DNA from: a virus
IMG/VR virus record: IMGVR_UViG_3300037264_008483
Span: 1 to 42,869 of that record
DNA: 42,869 bases
Direction: 5' to 3' (one strand)
The translations under genes were made by a program, and so were the position numbers. The notes under the pieces were generated by a model. The model searched no databases, had not been told where the DNA came from, and worked only from the letters and a program-made list of their open reading frames with translations. Positions within the stretch are counted from its first letter, which is position 1, and every line of letters starts with the position of its first letter. Of the stretch, positions 6,614 through 13,443 are shown piece by piece.

Positions 6614-6835
6614 CTATTCCTTTCCGGCGGCGGTCGATATCCATCGAGTGCCGTAATGGGCGGCGCCGGCCCGCTCAATCAGCCCGGCGGCGATCGCCCG
6701 TTGAAAGTCGGCCCGCGAGATCACGTCCGTGTCCGGACCGGCGTACAACTGGATCCACGCCGACAGCCCGTCATCCACCAGATACGCCCCCGGCCGACGC
6801 CCCAGCACCTCGACCAGCTCGACCAGGTTCAACAC
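6614..6835 (-). CDS. small protein of leftward operon
   Basis: A 73-residue soluble, helix-rich protein. The C-terminal half (SRADFQRAIAAGLIERAGAAHYGTRWIS) could form a helix-turn-helix-like unit, but the match is weak. It starts with GTG at 6835, only a few bases after the preceding stop (coupled genes). Function unknown. Confidence 0.5.
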   Translation of the reverse strand: MLNLVELVEVLGRRPGAYLVDDGLSAWIQLYAGPDTDVISRADFQRAIAAGLIERAGAAHYGTRWISTAAGKE

Positions 6836-6839
6836 GCCA

Positions 6840-7064
6840 TCACGCCATCAGTTCGTGATCCGCCTTGCCCTCTCGCACCGACGGCGGGGCCTGCAATAAC
6901 AGTGCCTTGTCCAGATCGGCGGTGCTCTTGTGGGCGTCGGCGGCGATGCGATGGACGTAGAACAGGGCCGCCGTGCCGGCCTCCGTTTTCCCGCGCCAGA
7001 CCCGACAGCGCACGCCGTCAAGACTCACGATCTCCGCGGTCGCTTCGATGGTGGCTCGCAACAT
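6840..7064 (-). CDS. small protein of leftward operon
   Basis: A 74-residue protein with a beta-type N-terminus (EIVSLDGVRCRVWRGKTEAG) and a helical C-terminus. The phage-style phrase RVWRGKTEAGTAALFYVHRI suggests a compact domain that I cannot name. The ATG at 7064 lies one base after the TGA of the preceding gene, so translation is likely coupled. Confidence 0.5.
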   Translation of the reverse strand: MLRATIEATAEIVSLDGVRCRVWRGKTEAGTAALFYVHRIAADAHKSTADLDKALLLQAPPSVREGKADHELMA

Positions 7065-7065
7065 T

Positions 7066-7623
7066 TCACGGAGTCCCCAGCACGATCGCCGCGGCCAGCA
7101 GCCCGACTGCTACGATCGTTCCCGCGACGATCCAATCGCCGCAGCAAAGACGGCGGGCGGCGTGTTCGGAAGCGCCGCCCGCCGCGTTGGCGCAGCCCGC
7201 CGTTGGGACTGTCCGGCGAGCAGGAAAGAAGCTCTCATAATCCCCCTGCCCGAAGCGGCAGAGGGGAAACGTCGAAACGGATGTGCCACTGCTCGGTGAG
7301 CAGTGACTTTGCTCTTCGGGCGATTCGTGCAGGTTGTACGCCTCTTTCCGAGCCGTCCTTGACACAACCGTGTCAAGGATGAGGGAGCGGTTGCCTCTTT
7401 GCTCTTCGGGCGACTCGTTCAGGCTGCACGACAATCGACGCCGCGGGCCCGCAGTCATCGCCCGCACCCGTTGGCGCAGCTCCGCCGCCCCGGTCAGCCC
7501 GGCGCGGACCCGCAGGTCGGCGAGCCTTCTCCCGGAGACTTCTGACGCATGGACTCGCGGCCGCCCCGGTGCCACATTGTGGCACCGAGATTGTATGTTA
7601 TGTCGTACTCGATTATCGGACAT
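7066..7623 (-). CDS. putative membrane-anchored protein interrupted by a repeat insertion
   Basis: About 185 residues from the ATG at 7623. The N-terminal half is basic. The middle is translated from a dispersed hairpin element (7345-7397) flanked by two copies of a 34-base segment (7309-7342 and 7399-7432), giving two ESPEEQ motifs. The C-terminus has one membrane helix (WIVAGTIVAVGLLAAAIVLG). It overlaps the preceding repressor-like gene by 11 bases and is coupled to the next. The repeat content suggests a hybrid or decaying gene; perhaps only the C-terminal anchor region is original. Confidence 0.4.
   Translation of the reverse strand: MSDNRVRHNIQSRCHNVAPGRPRVHASEVSGRRLADLRVRAGLTGAAELRQRVRAMTAGPRRRLSCSLNESPEEQRGNRSLILDTVVSRTARKEAYNLHESPEEQSHCSPSSGTSVSTFPLCRFGQGDYESFFPARRTVPTAGCANAAGGASEHAARRLCCGDWIVAGTIVAVGLLAAAIVLGTP
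7345..7397. repeat. CCGAGCC element with 10-bp hairpin core
   Basis: The element contains TCCTTGACAC-AACC-GTGTCAAGGA, a perfect 10-bp stem with a 4-base loop, between the CCGAGCCG and AGGGAGCGGTTGCC ends. It sits in the frame of the membrane-anchored protein. Confidence 0.85.
7598..7621. repeat. 24-bp direct repeat, copy 1
   Basis: Identical to 8292-8315. It contains TCGTACTCGATTATCGGAC with a CGAT-T-ATCG dyad. The two copies bracket the repressor-like gene, the divergent promoters and the first plus-strand gene. Confidence 0.85.
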
Positions 7624-7831
7624 TACTGATCGGCCTTTTGGAACGGGTGGGGCGGCCATTATCGGACTCGATCTTTTGGCCAGTGTCCCTATGAAAACCG
7701 CGTGTTTCGCAGAAAACGTCGAGCAGGACGCTGAACTGGAGTCCGCGCCCGCGTTTTTCGCTCTCGCAGACGGCGTCGAAGACCCGCCGGTCCGGCTCGG
7801 TCACCGAAATTTGAGTTCTGACCTGCTGCAT
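7613..7831 (-). CDS. ribbon-helix-helix repressor candidate (leaderless)
   Basis: A 72-residue protein whose start VRTQISVTEPDRRVFDAV is typical of ribbon-helix-helix proteins: a beta strand, then two helices (about residues 13-27 and 31-42). The C-terminal third is basic. It is transcribed from a sigma70-like promoter whose -10 box lies only nine bases before the ATG, so the mRNA should be nearly leaderless, as for cI of lambda. The back-to-back promoter pair beside it is the natural operator location. A repressor role is inferred from fold and position. Confidence 0.55.
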   Translation of the reverse strand: MQQVRTQISVTEPDRRVFDAVCESEKRGRGLQFSVLLDVFCETRGFHRDTGQKIESDNGRPTRSKRPISNVR

Positions 7832-7840
7832 GTCGGCGGC

Positions 7841-7869
7841 ACTCTAGCATGGCTTTCGGCATCTGTCAA
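7841..7869 (-). promoter_or_regulatory. sigma70-like promoter for the repressor candidate
   Basis: On the minus strand TTGACA (7869-7864) and TAGAGT (7846-7841) are separated by 17 bases. The ATG of the downstream gene lies nine bases beyond the -10 box, predicting a very short or absent leader. Confidence 0.6.
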
Positions 7870-7883
7870 CGACAATCTTGACA
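7864..7883. promoter_or_regulatory. candidate operator between divergent promoters
   Basis: The two -35 boxes form a 20-base inverted repeat, TGTCAA-eight bases-TTGACA. A dimer of ribbon-helix-helix pairs bound here could block both promoters. Confidence 0.4.
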
Positions 7884-7906
7884 ATGTTTTCAGATTCGTG
7901 TAGGAT
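7878..7906 (+). promoter_or_regulatory. sigma70-like promoter for plus-strand genes
   Basis: TTGACA (7878-7883) and TAGGAT (7901-7906) are separated by exactly 17 bases. It is oriented toward the only plus-strand genes. The leader of roughly 125 bases before the first gene contains no other recognised feature. Confidence 0.65.
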
Positions 7907-8042
7907 GTGTCCGAACGGGGCGATTCGTGGAGGCCCATTTTGGCCGTTGGATCCAGCGGGGTGCTGGGGGGCTTACCCGCTTTTTCGGCGAGAATGTCGC
8001 CAGGTAGTTTACAAGGTGACCCCCCGCGATGAAACACAACAG

Positions 8043-8285
8043 ATGGGGGTTGGTAGTGGTGAGGTCCACAGGATGCGGGGCGCGGGAATGGACGAAGAAC
8101 TCTTGGACATTTTGAGGGAGATGCGGGAGCACTACCGCCGGCTGATGGACCCGGACCGGGGAGTATATCGGCGGCGGGCGCCGGGACTGCGCAATCCGCT
8201 CGAGGAGCGGTTCCGCCGGTGGTACACGGCCCTGGATGAGGCGATCAAGACGGTGGAATGCGAGACGGTGGCCAACGTCTCATAA
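8043..8285 (+). CDS. small helical protein under the divergent promoter
   Basis: Between 66 and 80 residues, depending on whether the ATG at 8043, 8073 or 8088 is used. The core (DEELLDILREMREHYRRLMD, then RNPLEERFRRWYTALDEAIK) is strongly helical and charged, consistent with a coiled-coil or small DNA- or protein-binding regulator. It is the first gene after the plus-strand promoter and lies eight bases before the membrane-protein gene. No family is recognised. Confidence 0.55.
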   Translation: MGVGSGEVHRMRGAGMDEELLDILREMREHYRRLMDPDRGVYRRRAPGLRNPLEERFRRWYTALDEAIKTVECETVANVS

Positions 8286-8291
8286 GGTTTA

Positions 8292-8315
8292 TTATGTCGT
8301 ACTCGATTATCGGAC
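8292..8315. repeat. 24-bp direct repeat, copy 2
   Basis: Identical to 7598-7621. This copy covers the start codon and first codons (MSYSIIG) of the membrane-protein gene, so a protein bound here could control its expression. Confidence 0.85.
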
Positions 8316-9157
8316 GGTTGCGTTTACGCCGCCCCCCAATTGCACGTGACGCGCGGCGGCATGGGTCGCCACCATCGTCGAGACGGCGGGCGGTATCGGC
8401 CGCACAAATGATCGCTGGCGCCCTCCTCTGGCTACTGCTCACGATGTTCGCTCTCTACCGCGGCCATGAAGTGGCCCGCCGGAACGCCGCCGAGGCCGTC
8501 GAGGCCCGCAGGCAACTGACGTTCGCGGAAGACCGTGAGATGGCCGCGACTCAGCCTCCAGAACTTCCGCCCAATCCCTACGCCATCGCACAGCCCGATC
8601 TCGCCGATCCGGCATCGCCTGATCTTGATCCGATCTTTCTGTCCGACGCCATCGCCGGCGCCGCGGACGGCGTGCCACGCACGCTCTGCGATGAGGACGA
8701 TTCCTGCCTGAAGTACGTCACGCTCTTGAAGGCCGGAACTATGATCCTCAGCGGCGCCAAGCGCCATCGGGCGGTCACCCAGGCCGTGGCCGTGCGGCTC
8801 TCCGACGCATGGCGAGACGCCTGGGCACGGCAGGGCTTCGAGGATCAGACCACGCACCGCCTCTGGTCAATCGTGCTGACCGCTACGCCCGATGAACGGT
8901 TCGCCGCCGCGGTCTGTCATCGGGCATTGGAAGGGGCCTACAACGTCGCCCGCGACAAAACCCTGCGCGCCGAGATCCGCGATCGGTTCAACGAGCAGGC
9001 CCTACAGCGTTGGACGGATGCGATGAGCGTCCGCCAGCCGCACAATCCATATCCCGACCCCAGTCGGCCGACGCTGAGGGTCCATGATTCATCCTCGACG
9101 CCGGCGCTCGAGCAGATGCCGGAGTGGGATTGGTCCTCAAACCATGGCTCGCCGTGA
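8294..9157 (+). CDS. single-pass membrane protein, unknown function
   Basis: The product has 287 residues. After a basic N-terminus it has one membrane helix (MIAGALLWLLLTMFALYRG, about residues 39-57), then a long soluble region with helical character and two cysteines (LCDEDDSC). The ATG at 8294 is preceded by AAGG; a shorter form could start at 8408. It is one of only two plus-strand genes and runs convergently into the end of the 9137-9895 gene, overlapping it by about 20 bases. It may be a lysogeny-expressed envelope protein such as an exclusion factor, but only its position and membrane anchor suggest this. Confidence 0.65.
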   Translation: MSYSIIGRLRLRRPPIARDARRHGSPPSSRRRAVSAAQMIAGALLWLLLTMFALYRGHEVARRNAAEAVEARRQLTFAEDREMAATQPPELPPNPYAIAQPDLADPASPDLDPIFLSDAIAGAADGVPRTLCDEDDSCLKYVTLLKAGTMILSGAKRHRAVTQAVAVRLSDAWRDAWARQGFEDQTTHRLWSIVLTATPDERFAAAVCHRALEGAYNVARDKTLRAEIRDRFNEQALQRWTDAMSVRQPHNPYPDPSRPTLRVHDSSSTPALEQMPEWDWSSNHGSP

Positions 9158-9895
9158 CGGCGTCCCCCGGCGAATCCGGCGGCTCTCGAACCCCTCGCCG
9201 ATCTTCTCCGCGTACAGCATGGTGTCGCCCAGCAGCGTGGGCTTGTACGCCGGCGTCCCGTCGCACTCCAAAAGGCGTTGCTCCCCCGACCGCAGATCGT
9301 GCTCGATGGTGAAAACGTCCCCGCCGGCGTGGGGCTGCCCGGTGATCAGCAGCACGTCGGGGTCATCCGCCCGATAACTCACCCGATAGATGAATCGCCC
9401 CGGCAGATCGATCTCCCGATCGCCGCCGGGCTCGCGGACGTGGACCCGGTCGCCCGTCACGGCGTGGACCAATCGCTCTCGGTGCTGGAATCCGGCCGAT
9501 GCCGGGAGAACGTACGCCGGCGCCCCCAAGTGCCGCAGATCGGAGCCGTCCATGCGATAGAGCCGAAAGCGAGGATCCCCACAGGCCCCGCCCCCAGCCA
9601 CGAAGGTCACGTGCCAACCGGCCTCGTCCCGCCACCCCGCCGGCGAACACTCGCACACGTCCGCCGCGAACCCGGTGTCCAACGCCCGCACTGCCGCGAT
9701 TGATCCGCCGATCCCGGTTGCCGCGGCCAGCTTCCACACCCGCGAGCCGGACAGCGGATGGAGGTCTCCCCGCCCCGAACGGCAATAGAACAGCACGGGC
9801 GCTGCACGGAGTCCCAGGGCCAGGAATGGCATGTGGGTCATCACCGCCGGATCGCCGTGCAGCACCGAATCCATCTCGTGCCAGAGCATGTTCAT
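9137..9895 (-). CDS. late-operon protein, beta-propeller-like
   Basis: A 252-residue protein rich in beta strands with repeated short blocks (DGSDLRHL, RFIYRVSYRADDPDVLLITG, HDLRSGEQRLLECDG) resembling TolB/WD-like propeller blades. The ATG at 9895 overlaps the preceding stop as ATGA. It is the last gene of the late operon and its end overlaps the convergent membrane-protein gene. It could be a receptor-facing or tail-associated protein. The propeller reading is from sequence rhythm only. Confidence 0.5.
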   Translation of the reverse strand: MNMLWHEMDSVLHGDPAVMTHMPFLALGLRAAPVLFYCRSGRGDLHPLSGSRVWKLAAATGIGGSIAAVRALDTGFAADVCECSPAGWRDEAGWHVTFVAGGGACGDPRFRLYRMDGSDLRHLGAPAYVLPASAGFQHRERLVHAVTGDRVHVREPGGDREIDLPGRFIYRVSYRADDPDVLLITGQPHAGGDVFTIEHDLRSGEQRLLECDGTPAYKPTLLGDTMLYAEKIGEGFESRRIRRGTPSRRAMV

Positions 9896-10356
9896 TTTGG
9901 TAGTGGGGGCAGCCCGGCGGCGCCTTGCGGAAAGTCGGGAGACTCATTCTGGCAGGTCCCGGGCCAGACCACGCGCCCGGCGTTTTGGATGGGGCAGCCG
10001 ATCTGTAACTCCATGAACCCGTCGTAGAGGTATGTGCTCCGAAAAAAATCCGGGAGGCCGACCAAGATACCGTTGATCACGTGCCCCCGGCCGTACCACC
10101 CGTGAGCGAAGTCCGGATAGCACTCGCCCATTTCGATCAGACGCCATCGCGCGGTGCATGGGATGGGCGGCCGGATCACCCCCTGATACGGTCGCAGATC
10201 CCAGAACGGGTTCGCGGCGTTGGTGATCTTGCTGGCCAAGACCAGCGGGTCGCAGACAGCCAGACACGTCGCCCGCCCGCGCGTCTCCAGCCCGGCATTG
10301 GCGAAGGTCTCCAACTCCGAAACCCCGGGGAAGGTCTCCAGCTCCGTACGGGTCAC
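9892..10356 (-). CDS. late-operon structural or accessory protein
   Basis: A 154-residue protein with several cysteines (about six) and aromatic-rich segments (NPFWDLRPYQG, FAHGWYGRGHVING), suggesting a compact secreted or virion-surface domain. Its GTG start at 10356 overlaps the previous stop as GTGA, so it is coupled to the flanking genes. The family is not recognised. Confidence 0.5.
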   Translation of the reverse strand: MTRTELETFPGVSELETFANAGLETRGRATCLAVCDPLVLASKITNAANPFWDLRPYQGVIRPPIPCTARWRLIEMGECYPDFAHGWYGRGHVINGILVGLPDFFRSTYLYDGFMELQIGCPIQNAGRVVWPGTCQNESPDFPQGAAGLPPLPK

Positions 10357-11219
10357 GAGGTTTCATCCAGCCATTGCCGGCCGGCCACGTTGAGGTCCTG
10401 CCAGGGCGATTCCGCCGGCGTGCGCACGATGCAGGTGATCGTCTGCACCCGCCCGTTGAAATCCGCAGAGGCCAGAAAGCCAAAGTCCAGGCCCCCCGCC
10501 CCAGCTCCCGAACAGGTCAGCCGCTCGAGGTACGTGCCGTTGGCCGCTCGAGTCGTGCCCACCGACGAACCCAGGAACACCTGCACGCTGCCAGCCACGT
10601 AACTGCTGACCGTGAAGGTGGCGTCGTACACCGTCCCGGTCACCAAGGCGTCCGTTTCGCGGATCCGCCCGGCCTGCCCGGGCCCGTGAATGCCCACGTC
10701 CCCGGCAAAGGACCAGCCGCTGTTCGGATCGATCGTCCAAAGCCCGCCGGAAAAGACGTGAACAACCGAGTCGTTCACCGCCTCCGTTTTTACGCCGGTC
10801 CCTCCCTCCACCCCGCGGGCCACGATGATCTGACGATCCCGAGGGTTGGGGCTGCTGACGCCGTACGGCGGCGTGACCACCCGGATCAGCTTGGTGTCGG
10901 TCAGATTGCCGGCCGCGTCCAGCAGGGTCAGTTCCGCCCGATCCTGCCCCAAAAAGTTGTAGTGAATCCCGTTCACCTTCAGCCCGTGCCAGGCTGTTTT
11001 CTGGAATTCGTATGGTTTCACGACCCGGATCCGCTTCGACGGAGGCGACCCGAACGGATTGCAGTGCAGATGATCGGCGGCTACGTTCGCCTTGATCGTG
11101 CAGCGAACCAAGCTCACCCCGCCGGTGGGCACCGCCGCCGGCGATGACGACGGCGCCGACAGCGGGACCCGCACGATCTCCGACGCCCGCCGCATGTCCG
11201 GCCGCTCTTTGGTCCTCAT
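10353..11219 (-). CDS. putative minor tail protein
   Basis: The product has 288 residues. The N-terminal half (about 30-160) is beta-rich. The C-terminal half (about 165-280) contains AGDVGIHGPGQAGRI and TYDATFTVSSYVAGSVQVFL-like strands that resemble carbohydrate-binding or jelly-roll modules in phage tail proteins. It follows the large hub-like gene and precedes two coupled small genes. Receptor binding is plausible but not demonstrated by any motif. Confidence 0.5.
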   Translation of the reverse strand: MRTKERPDMRRASEIVRVPLSAPSSSPAAVPTGGVSLVRCTIKANVAADHLHCNPFGSPPSKRIRVVKPYEFQKTAWHGLKVNGIHYNFLGQDRAELTLLDAAGNLTDTKLIRVVTPPYGVSSPNPRDRQIIVARGVEGGTGVKTEAVNDSVVHVFSGGLWTIDPNSGWSFAGDVGIHGPGQAGRIRETDALVTGTVYDATFTVSSYVAGSVQVFLGSSVGTTRAANGTYLERLTCSGAGAGGLDFGFLASADFNGRVQTITCIVRTPAESPWQDLNVAGRQWLDETS

Positions 11220-11238
11220 GGTTGTGCCCTGCCGTTGT

Positions 11239-11268
11239 TTTTCGACGTTTCGACGTTTCGACGTTTCA
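11239..11268. repeat. octamer array at a gene junction
   Basis: Three to four GAAACGTC units (minus-strand sense) start at the stop codon of the large tail-tip gene and precede the start of the next gene. Confidence 0.85.
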
Positions 11269-13275
11269 TCGCGCGAAGCCGGCCCGGATGATCGTCCTGG
11301 GCTCTCTGCCCATCATCCATTCCACCGCCGTGATCGGGGCGTTGATGTCGATCGCGTCGCTGACCCCGGCCTCGACCACCGTCAGGATCCGTCCGATCAG
11401 CCCGCCCGCGGCCTGCAAACCCACGATCTCCACGTCCGCCCGGGCCCGGCTCGAGGCATAGCGGGCGATGGCCCCGGCCATGATCAGATACATCCGAGCG
11501 GCGTCGTTGCGCAGGGTCAACTGGTGCGTGGTCGGGGTCCGCAAAAACTGCCCCTCGTTGTTGACCCCCAACACCGTGTCCGGGGCGGCGAACCACAGCT
11601 CGGCATCGGTGTCGATCACCAGCTCTCCGTCCGAGGGCCGCCAGTGGGGCTCCTCGTAGACCAGCTCCAGCCGATGATCGGTCTCGAAGGCCATGGTCAT
11701 CACCAGATCGTCATACGAGTAGAGGGGCTGCTTCTCCGACACCGCCGCCCCAAAGTGGCCCACGGCCAGCAGGTGATTGGGCGACCCGTTCACCACCAGG
11801 CCCCATTCCTGCTGCATCGCCCGCAGCGCAAAGCCGATCTGGTCGCAGGCCAGGTAATGACCCTCTTCGTCCTTCAGCCAGGCTTGCGGGCCGATGAATT
11901 CGCCCGAGGCCCCGGGATCATTGCGGTCCAGCGGCGGGTCCGTGGTGTAATCGAAGCCCTCGCGAAACGGCAGCCAGGACAGCGTCCGTCGCACCGTGTT
12001 CTGATATTGCGGGTCCGCCGGGGTTTCGGTTGTGAAAAAGTTCCCCTCGTTATCCAGCGCGGGAAACGCCAGGAAGTCGTTGAACTCCCAATCGGCCGGG
12101 GCCCCAAAGAACTGAAAGACGGGGTTGAACCGATCCGCCAATCGGGCCTTGTCGTTGGCCACGCCATCCTCGAGGTCCAGCCCCAGGTACTCATCCTGCA
12201 GCACCTGCGGCCACTTCTTGACCAGACTCCCATCCGCGGCGGACAGCGAACAACAGGCCACCACCCGCCGCCCGACGATGCGAATGCGTTTGTAGCGCTG
12301 ATCGTTGCTGCGGATGATCTTGGTGACCACGTTGCTATCCTGCGTGTCGGCCGCGATGCGGATCTCCTGCCCATTGAACGGGAAACTCACCCCCCCAAAC
12401 GCGGTCTGTTTCGCCGCCAGCGAAAACACCGCCACCTCGAAGCCCTCGCCGACCCCGTCCGCATCGCCCGGGAGGTACGCGATCCGGTAATCGACCCCGA
12501 TGTCCGGGGAGATGATCCGCCCCAGCACCGTCGCGACGCTGTCCCCGACCTCCATATCCACCAGGTCCTTGGCCCCTTGCAGCAGCACCGCCTGCCCGGC
12601 CAGCACCCAGAGCGGGCCCACCGGGTCGTACACCGGATCGGTGGTGTCCGGGTCCTCGATCGTCTCGTCGGCGAAGCGCTCCAGGAGATACGTGGCCATG
12701 TCGAAACGGCTCCACAGCTCCCGGCCCCCGAAGGTGTACGTGCCGTTGGTCGCGGCGACGCTGCGATTCCCCGCCAGGAAGCGATCGTCCTCGCTGTTGA
12801 AGCTCGGCACCCAACCGATCCGGGTGTTTTTCAGCAACGGCGCGATCGGTGGCCACACGCTGTTGCCGATGTTCATCCGCTGCAACAGTCGCAGCGGCTC
12901 CGAGGCCACCCACGTCTGCCGGCCGCTGGGCGTGGTCGAACTCGCCTGAACATCGCGGGCCTCGGCCAAAACGCGCCCGATCCACACGATCTGAGTGAAA
13001 TACAGCCGGACCCGCACCCAGTAGTCCAACAGGTTCAGCGGCGGCGCCGCCGCGATGGGCGACTGATACGGCTGGCTGACCTCCGGCCCGTAACGCCTCT
13101 TGACCTCCAGCTCGCCGATTTGCTGCGACGTGCCCCACGACAGCCGCACGATCTCCAGATCGTCCGCCGTCCGCCAGGGGTCCGACCACAGCCGCTTGAT
13201 CTCCACCCGCGGCACGGCCATGACGTCCACGCCGCTGAACGGCCCCGGCCCCCCGATGATCGTGATTCCAGCCAA
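11266..13275 (-). CDS. large tail-tip or baseplate hub-like protein
   Basis: About 669 residues, the largest product of the distal tail module. The N-terminus describes an oriented beta domain (VPRVEIKRLWSDPWRTADDLEIVRLSWG) like the first hub domain of siphovirus tail-tip proteins, and a long mixed region follows. The TTG at 13275 is preferred because AAGGAGG lies eight bases upstream; an ATG further upstream would fall inside the octamer array. Position after the tape measure and small tail proteins suits a hub or adsorption protein. No enzymatic motif is seen. Confidence 0.55.
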   Translation of the reverse strand: MAGITIIGGPGPFSGVDVMAVPRVEIKRLWSDPWRTADDLEIVRLSWGTSQQIGELEVKRRYGPEVSQPYQSPIAAAPPLNLLDYWVRVRLYFTQIVWIGRVLAEARDVQASSTTPSGRQTWVASEPLRLLQRMNIGNSVWPPIAPLLKNTRIGWVPSFNSEDDRFLAGNRSVAATNGTYTFGGRELWSRFDMATYLLERFADETIEDPDTTDPVYDPVGPLWVLAGQAVLLQGAKDLVDMEVGDSVATVLGRIISPDIGVDYRIAYLPGDADGVGEGFEVAVFSLAAKQTAFGGVSFPFNGQEIRIAADTQDSNVVTKIIRSNDQRYKRIRIVGRRVVACCSLSAADGSLVKKWPQVLQDEYLGLDLEDGVANDKARLADRFNPVFQFFGAPADWEFNDFLAFPALDNEGNFFTTETPADPQYQNTVRRTLSWLPFREGFDYTTDPPLDRNDPGASGEFIGPQAWLKDEEGHYLACDQIGFALRAMQQEWGLVVNGSPNHLLAVGHFGAAVSEKQPLYSYDDLVMTMAFETDHRLELVYEEPHWRPSDGELVIDTDAELWFAAPDTVLGVNNEGQFLRTPTTHQLTLRNDAARMYLIMAGAIARYASSRARADVEIVGLQAAGGLIGRILTVVEAGVSDAIDINAPITAVEWMMGREPRTIIRAGFAR

Positions 13276-13296
13276 AACGCTCGCCTCCTTGCTCGC

Positions 13297-13439
13297 GAAA
13301 CGTCGAAACGTCAAAACGTCAAAACGTCGAAACGTCGAAACGTCGAAACGTCGAAACGTCGAAAGAAAAAACTCGACGGGCGACGGGGGCGCAGCCCCGT
13401 CGCGTCCTTTGTTTTGACGTTTCGACGTTTCGACGTTTG
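13297..13439. repeat. nested inverted octamer arrays with inner hairpin
   Basis: About eight GAAACGTC-type units (13297-13364) face about three and a half inverted units (13411-13439). Between them GCGACGGGG and CCCCGTCGC form a 9-bp inner stem. The transcript between the LamG gene and the hub-like gene could fold into one long two-tier hairpin. Confidence 0.85.
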
Positions 13440-13443
13440 CTGT

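Noticed and set aside
7801-8037. Minus-strand frame upstream of the repressor-like gene
   Set aside because: It runs through both promoters and has a repeat-like composition; the promoter layout and leaderless start fit the 7613-7831 gene better.
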